From NCBI GenBank assembly GCA_947462335.1, contig OX381708.1:6014001-6078000 (forward strand): a DNA stretch of 64,000 bases, in the 5' to 3' direction. This DNA is from Harmothoe impar (Eukaryota; Annelida; Polychaeta; Phyllodocida; Polynoidae). Of this stretch, positions 59,912-64,000 are shown in pieces. Both the position numbers and the translations under genes were made by a program. The notes under the pieces were generated by a model. The model was not told the origin of the DNA, ran no database searches, and was given only the letters and a program-made list of their open reading frames with translations. Position 1 is the stretch's first letter, and the number at the start of each line of letters is the position of its first letter.

Positions 59912-62854
59912 TCACCCCTCCTCACTCTGGTTCTTTAGCAGTTCCAGAGCGGATTCGCGGGTGCCATCCCACTCGTCCAAGAACACTCCAAATACCTGCT
60001 GGAACTTGACGTTCATAGCCTCGTTCCGGTCATTTGACTCCTGCAGGCGTTTCTGAGCCAAAGCAGTCCGTGATGCGGCTAGCTTGGCTTCGTTCCGAAT
60101 TTTATTCGTTTCGGCGGCCAGAAGCGCCTCATTATCTTTTTCCAGGTTCGTTCTGGTTCTGGCCTCCTGTTCAACCAGAGAGCGGGCAAACAAGTTCGCC
60201 ACCCCCTGGTTGTATCGGACGGCCAATTCCCTCTGAGTTTCCTGGAAGTCGTCCACTGCCTGCTGGGCTTGGGCGCACACCACTTTGTCACTCGGATCAA
60301 AATACAGATCCACCGGTCTCGTGCTCAGTCGGGGCCTATTGTCCGGAATCTGAGTCAGTACAGGTTCGACACGGGCCGGAACCTTCTGTGCGCTCAATTC
60401 TGGGAAATCACCCGTCTCCGGCTCACGGGCCGGTTCTTTCCGGTCGAACCAAGCAGGTGGATTATCACTCTGCGAAGCTGACGCTGATGCTGAGGCCGAA
60501 GCCGAACTTGCTGACGAGGACGGACGTGAGTCTGACCTCCCACTCATTGGCGACTGATATACAGTCGAATCTTTCCGTTTCTGTTGTGTAGATCTCGAGT
60601 CACGAGCCACAGCCAGTGGCTTCTTAAACTCCGGGGTTTCCGGAGAATCAGACCGAGATTTCTTTCCTCTGACACTTGCGGGACTGCGGCTAGCCCGCCT
60701 CTTCTCGTCAATTTTTGCCTTGGGTGGATCACCCCTCCATTCACACACTCTAGAGAAGAGTTCGTTCTTCATCTGAAATTTACCTCTAGCTCTCACTAGG
60801 GCAACTCTCGCACATAGCTTGCCCTTCGTGGACTCGTGCACATTACAGAACGAATCTGTCTTCACGCCGATGTGCTTAAAGTCCGAAGGGATCATTTTAT
60901 TATATTCTGTCATCACTTTATCGTGCAGACTCACTACTTTCTCGCGTGCTGCACTCAGTCCGGGGCTGTGGCAAAACTTCAGATGTCGAAGCATCACACC
61001 CCTTCTGGGAGTAACGCAACCATTGCAGGTTGCGCTATCCCGCTGCCCTTTCGAATTGGCACATTCGTACACCACCGTGTGGTGGAAGTGCCGTTCGCAT
61101 AGATGTCTCAGGAACCGCATTGCTGTCGGATATGTCCTGTCCGTTCCTTTCTCTTCTATACAAATGGTGAACGGACAATATCGCTCACCGTCTTTCTGAT
61201 ACCAACATAAGTAGGCCCAGCGCAATTTCGACTTCTGGTCTCTTATGTAGTAGCCTTCAGGATATTTGGTCAGTTGTTTGAACCATTCTAGATAGAAATC
61301 TGATGGCAAGGGATCGTCTTCGGTTTCCCGAATCCAATCCTCGTCATCGCTTTCGTCATTCATATTACGGGGTTCGGGGCAACCGTAAGCTTTCTTGCCC
61401 TTCGCACATTCTTCGAACGAACCCGGAATGAAGTGTGCGAACTTCGCCTCACTGTTCTTCCAGATTCGTTGTTCTCTTTCTCGTTCTTCATCATTCTTCG
61501 ACCCCTCTTTACCCTCTCCTTCTTCTTCCCCCTCTGGTTCCTCCTCATTCGGAACCTCCATCTGCTCCTCCGGATCCTGTGCAGTTGGATCCGGATCGGT
61601 TTCCGGAGGTTCGGCACCCGAGTCCGGTCCAGACTCGTCGTCCGGACTATCTTCGGGTTCACTCCTTTTTGCTGGCTTCTTAGTCACTCCTTTAATTATA
61701 TTGCCGACCTTAGCGGTGGCAGCAGCCTGTATGGCCGCCATTCGTCCTTTTAGTGGGTTATCACTCGAAGGATCTTTCTTGCCTACTACCTCTGTGACTT
61801 TGGCAATCACTTTCGGAGGCACAGTCATTTTTATGTCTTTCTTAGCTTCCTTTAACTTCTTCTTTTCTTTCGCTGACAGGACCGGTGTGAAGGCACCCTG
61901 ATCACTGTCAGATTCGGTGTCGGTCAGAGACTTTTTCTTTGCTCTTCCCTTCACTCCTTTAACTTTCGTTTTCTTTGGCGTTTCCTCTCCCTCGGTTTCA
62001 CTCCCGGTTGATAAACTGCCCTTTTGTTTGGCGGCCTTCAGGATGGCTTTACCCTTTCGGATAGATGCCAACCGCTCTTTATGTTGAGCAGAGCTCAGCT
62101 CTTCCTCTTCCCCGGGAACATATGCCCTAGTGGCATAGGTCCCCTCTCGAATCATCGTACTGATGATTCCGTTCAACTTTTCCTCCGGCTCGGAACACTC
62201 TTCCAGTCGACGAAGCAACTCGTCTCCATCCAGAGTGTAGAGCCTCGGGGTGCCCGGATGCTCCGCTCGTTCTACCCAGTCCTCTGCAGTCCTGGGTTCT
62301 TTCTCCATATCGGGTTCCCGGTACAATACCTCTCCCGCGGTATCCATTCCGGTCACCCCCATTCCAGTATGGTCAGTCAATACATGTGGTAGGTTCGGAA
62401 GGCGATTCTGCCGATATGCGATTTCGCAATCGAACATCGCCCTCCGGAACGACTGACTCACTTGCAGTCCAGCCTCAGTCCGATTGTAAAACAGCAGCCA
62501 TTCGGATGGCAGTGCTGCGTATTCTGTCGGGGATAGGAAGTGCCGAACGCAGTCCCTAGTGGTTGCGTCCCAACACTTTCGGTCTCCTTCTAGGATCCGG
62601 TCGTGAATATGAACTTCCCGACCGTCGTACCTCGATTTAAATCCATCCAGATTCGGTTCGAGCAGCGGCTCCTCCGATCGTTCCAGGATTTCCTCAATCT
62701 CCATTCCCATAACCTCCTCTGCTTCGGAAATATCCTCATTCAATGCACTTTCTTCGTTCTTGGTTACTGGCGACATCGCCTCGGTCTCCATAAATGCTTC
62801 GGACACCTCGTCGAGGGCCGATCGTTCGGAATGAGAGCCAGACGCCGAAGCCAT
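59912..62854 (-). CDS. ORF3 of the LTR element: 980-aa zinc-finger/coiled-coil protein
   Basis: Lies 3' of pol where some LTR elements carry env, but it has no signal peptide or membrane segment. It starts at the first true ATG (62854; MASASGSHSERSALDEVSEA). Residues 1-110 are acidic. About 270-345 and 355-410 are Lys-rich, nuclear-signal-like (KKTKVKGVKGRAKKKS). About 415-480 is very acidic (EEEPEGEEEGEGKEG). About 560-680 holds paired finger-like motifs, YCPFTICIEE...FLRHLCERHFHH and ATCNGC...MLRHLKFCH, both C-x-C/C-x2-C with a downstream H-x3-4-H/C. About 740-820 is Ser/Arg-rich. About 865-975 is a predicted coiled coil (ELAVRYNQGVANLFARSLVE, NKIRNEAKLAASRTALAQKR). It may bind nucleic acid or act as a displaced gag-like structural protein; family not recognised. 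Confidence 0.85.
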   Translation of the reverse strand: MASASGSHSERSALDEVSEAFMETEAMSPVTKNEESALNEDISEAEEVMGMEIEEILERSEEPLLEPNLDGFKSRYDGREVHIHDRILEGDRKCWDATTRDCVRHFLSPTEYAALPSEWLLFYNRTEAGLQVSQSFRRAMFDCEIAYRQNRLPNLPHVLTDHTGMGVTGMDTAGEVLYREPDMEKEPRTAEDWVERAEHPGTPRLYTLDGDELLRRLEECSEPEEKLNGIISTMIREGTYATRAYVPGEEEELSSAQHKERLASIRKGKAILKAAKQKGSLSTGSETEGEETPKKTKVKGVKGRAKKKSLTDTESDSDQGAFTPVLSAKEKKKLKEAKKDIKMTVPPKVIAKVTEVVGKKDPSSDNPLKGRMAAIQAAATAKVGNIIKGVTKKPAKRSEPEDSPDDESGPDSGAEPPETDPDPTAQDPEEQMEVPNEEEPEGEEEGEGKEGSKNDEEREREQRIWKNSEAKFAHFIPGSFEECAKGKKAYGCPEPRNMNDESDDEDWIRETEDDPLPSDFYLEWFKQLTKYPEGYYIRDQKSKLRWAYLCWYQKDGERYCPFTICIEEKGTDRTYPTAMRFLRHLCERHFHHTVVYECANSKGQRDSATCNGCVTPRRGVMLRHLKFCHSPGLSAAREKVVSLHDKVMTEYNKMIPSDFKHIGVKTDSFCNVHESTKGKLCARVALVRARGKFQMKNELFSRVCEWRGDPPKAKIDEKRRASRSPASVRGKKSRSDSPETPEFKKPLAVARDSRSTQQKRKDSTVYQSPMSGRSDSRPSSSASSASASASASASQSDNPPAWFDRKEPAREPETGDFPELSAQKVPARVEPVLTQIPDNRPRLSTRPVDLYFDPSDKVVCAQAQQAVDDFQETQRELAVRYNQGVANLFARSLVEQEARTRTNLEKDNEALLAAETNKIRNEAKLAASRTALAQKRLQESNDRNEAMNVKFQQVFGVFLDEWDGTRESALELLKNQSEEG

Positions 62855-63425
62855 CGTGACACTCAAAAAGTTCTTTCACTCGTTTATAACGGAATGACAG
62901 GTACCAGGACCCTTTCTACGGGATCCTGGCGACTTCACCCACCTGCTATTCACCGAGTTCACTTTCAATCAGTCTTTATCTCCTCGCTTTTGTGCTCTGA
63001 TACGCTTCCCCTTGCTCTGTCCGGCGAACCGTAAACAAATATGGCGGATTGCTGACCCGCGTCGACCTTTGCGCACGCGCGTTGGTCTCGCGAGATACCG
63101 CGCATTCGGCGAGACTTCGGTTTCCCGCGCTTGCAAAAATATAAACAATCATTCATCCTTCCCGCGCGTCACGCATTACGATCAGGTAATTATAGCACTG
63201 ATATCCTCACCGCCCTGTCGAATTCATCTCGAGTCATTATGGATTTAAATACGGATAGCAACTACTAATCCGCCGGATTATCCGTCCATTACCCACTGGC
63301 ACATTCACAGGTAAGTTTGTTGGATCTCTGACTTTTATCGTGATCATTCCTATATAGAAGACGAATTACCCGGTTGCCCCGGTAATTATGACAATATTTA
63401 ACTGATTACATCGTTGTGTTTCAGG
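62855..63425 (-). other. spacer between pol and ORF3
   Basis: GC-rich part (63010-63130, with GCGCACGCGCGTTGG). No long ORF on the sense strand. ORF3 may be expressed from a spliced or internally initiated mRNA; TATAAAC in the sense direction is not obvious here. Confidence 0.5.
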
Positions 63426-64000
63426 TTAGGTAACAGCACCCCTTACCCTCAACCTAGGGCTGCGACGAACCCCTACTGGATTCTCTTTACACCTGACATT
63501 CGGAGAGGTTTTCGCCCGTTCCCTCTTAGCCACAGAGGGGACAGTCCTTCTCTTCCTGTCTACACCTGCCGAGACATTCTTTGTTTTCTCCGATCTTTTT
63601 GGAGATGCTTTAATTTGCACCGCTTCCTTCTTCACTTTCCTGGGCCTACCCGGGCCCCTCTTCTCGATTACTCTATCTAAATCCCTTTTCATCTCATCTT
63701 TTTCTTCCTGTCCCATTTTGAACATTTCCGAGGAGTACTCTCTCCCCTTCCATGGTTTCAACCGGGCCACATTCGATTTCTGATTCCTCCCGAAGGTATC
63801 TCTCATCAGGACTGTATCATCACTTACTCTCTGGGTAATCCTCCACGGACCATCCCAATTATCTCTCAGCTTGATGCCAACCAGAGGTTCGTGGTATCTC
63901 GCTACTAAGTCCCCTACCGCAAACCGCCGAACCTTTAGGTTAGTATCATAGCCCACTTTCTGCCATTTAGCTGTCTTTCCTAATTCCTTTCTTACTAATT
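63426..64000 (-). CDS. pol polyprotein C-terminus (integrase tail), partial
   Basis: The open frame continues off the window's right edge (about 191 codons visible). It reads LGKTAKWQKVGYDTN, KVRRFAVGDLVARYHEPLVG, IKLRDNWDGPWRITQRVSDD, TVLMRDTFGRNQKSNVARLK, PW: the GPF/Y-like module (G-D-x-V...W-x-GP-W/Y...V...H/R-x-x-x-LKPW) at the end of Ty3/gypsy integrases. It is followed by a basic tail with RGPGRPRKVKKEA (AT-hook-like) and VRRSPRLRVRGAVT before the stop. No chromodomain is seen. The earlier integrase core, RNase H and RT are outside the window. Confidence 0.9.
   Translation of the reverse strand, partial: LVRKELGKTAKWQKVGYDTNLKVRRFAVGDLVARYHEPLVGIKLRDNWDGPWRITQRVSDDTVLMRDTFGRNQKSNVARLKPWKGREYSSEMFKMGQEEKDEMKRDLDRVIEKRGPGRPRKVKKEAVQIKASPKRSEKTKNVSAGVDRKRRTVPSVAKRERAKTSPNVRCKENPVGVRRSPRLRVRGAVT

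Larger units (their letters stand above)
58912..64000 (-). mobile_element. LTR retrotransposon, 3' part (Ty3/gypsy-like) with extra ORF
   Basis: On the minus strand the order is pol C-terminus, 570-base spacer, 980-aa ORF, polypurine tract, LTR. Inserted into a family A element at 58911. The pol tail and both ORFs are open and the LTR signals intact, suggesting a young copy. The gag, protease, RT and 5' LTR lie beyond the right edge. Confidence 0.85.

Noticed and set aside
60034..62456. Several plus-strand ORFs of 70-185 codons over ORF3
   Set aside because: Antisense shadows of the long minus-strand ORF; no domain features.

Overview
The window is eukaryotic. It has long introns with GT/AG boundaries, an intron-split Piwi-clade Argonaute gene, intronless-CDS BTB-Kelch genes, LINE, LTR and DIRS-type retroelement sequence, tRNA-derived SINE-like units, and dense nested short terminal-inverted-repeat (TIR) elements. 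Overall composition is AT-rich, with long G/C homopolymers inside one TIR family. This style fits a marine invertebrate, most likely a deuterostome (lancelet, echinoderm or hemichordate). That placement is inference from gene style and repeat habit; no species marker is visible.

Layout. (1) About 1-19.75 kb, minus strand: the 5' two thirds of a piwi-like gene. Ten coding exons, all in phase with one another, run from an RG/proline-rich N-terminus (ATG at 19736) through the PAZ domain into the start of the MID region; the gene leaves the window at base 1 before the catalytic PIWI domain. Its introns hold a LINE with an intact 952-aa ORF (antisense to piwi), a cluster of tRNA-like units inside a 2.2-kb TIR-like element, and many short elements. 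(2) 19.8-37 kb: repeats, plus two phase-compatible plus-strand exons (31900-32030, 33910-34060) of a cysteine-containing protein I do not recognise. (3) 37-52 kb: candidate 5' UTR exons, a ~2.57-kb near-perfect palindrome, blocks of ATCATGAT-type satellite, and a 5.4-kb TIR-bounded unit filled with a 53-bp tandem repeat and broken retroelement coding pieces, including a DIRS/Ngaro-like RNase H. (4) 52.6-58.7 kb, plus strand: two tandem BTB-BACK-Kelch genes, each 575 aa with a one-exon CDS and a splice acceptor just before the ATG, with a C-terminal Kelch remnant of a third copy between them. (5) 58.9-64 kb, minus strand: the 3' part of an LTR retrotransposon: pol C-terminus (integrase tail), then an unusual 980-aa ORF with C2H2-like fingers and a coiled-coil tail, polypurine tract and a 321-bp 3' LTR with TATA box and AATAAA.

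Repeat families named here for reference (my own labels): A (TIR GGCCACTCAAAAA), B (CCCAGTGGGCA), C (GGGAGTGATCATTTTTTAA, rich in G/C runs), D (TTAACCCTTTAAGGACG), E (GGCTGTGTCTCACGACC with GACCGGGTGCC repeats), F (GGCCAAAAAAAAGGTGTGTT), G (TACCGTATCGTCGCGTCTT), H (TAGCTCTCCCAAGTGAGAGG). Nesting of these gives a relative insertion history. The genes do not form one pathway: Piwi is the piRNA-guided transposon-silencing effector, the Kelch proteins are probable Cullin-3 adaptors, and the retroelements are the class of target Piwi normally controls. All calls come from reading the sequence; no search or alignment was run.
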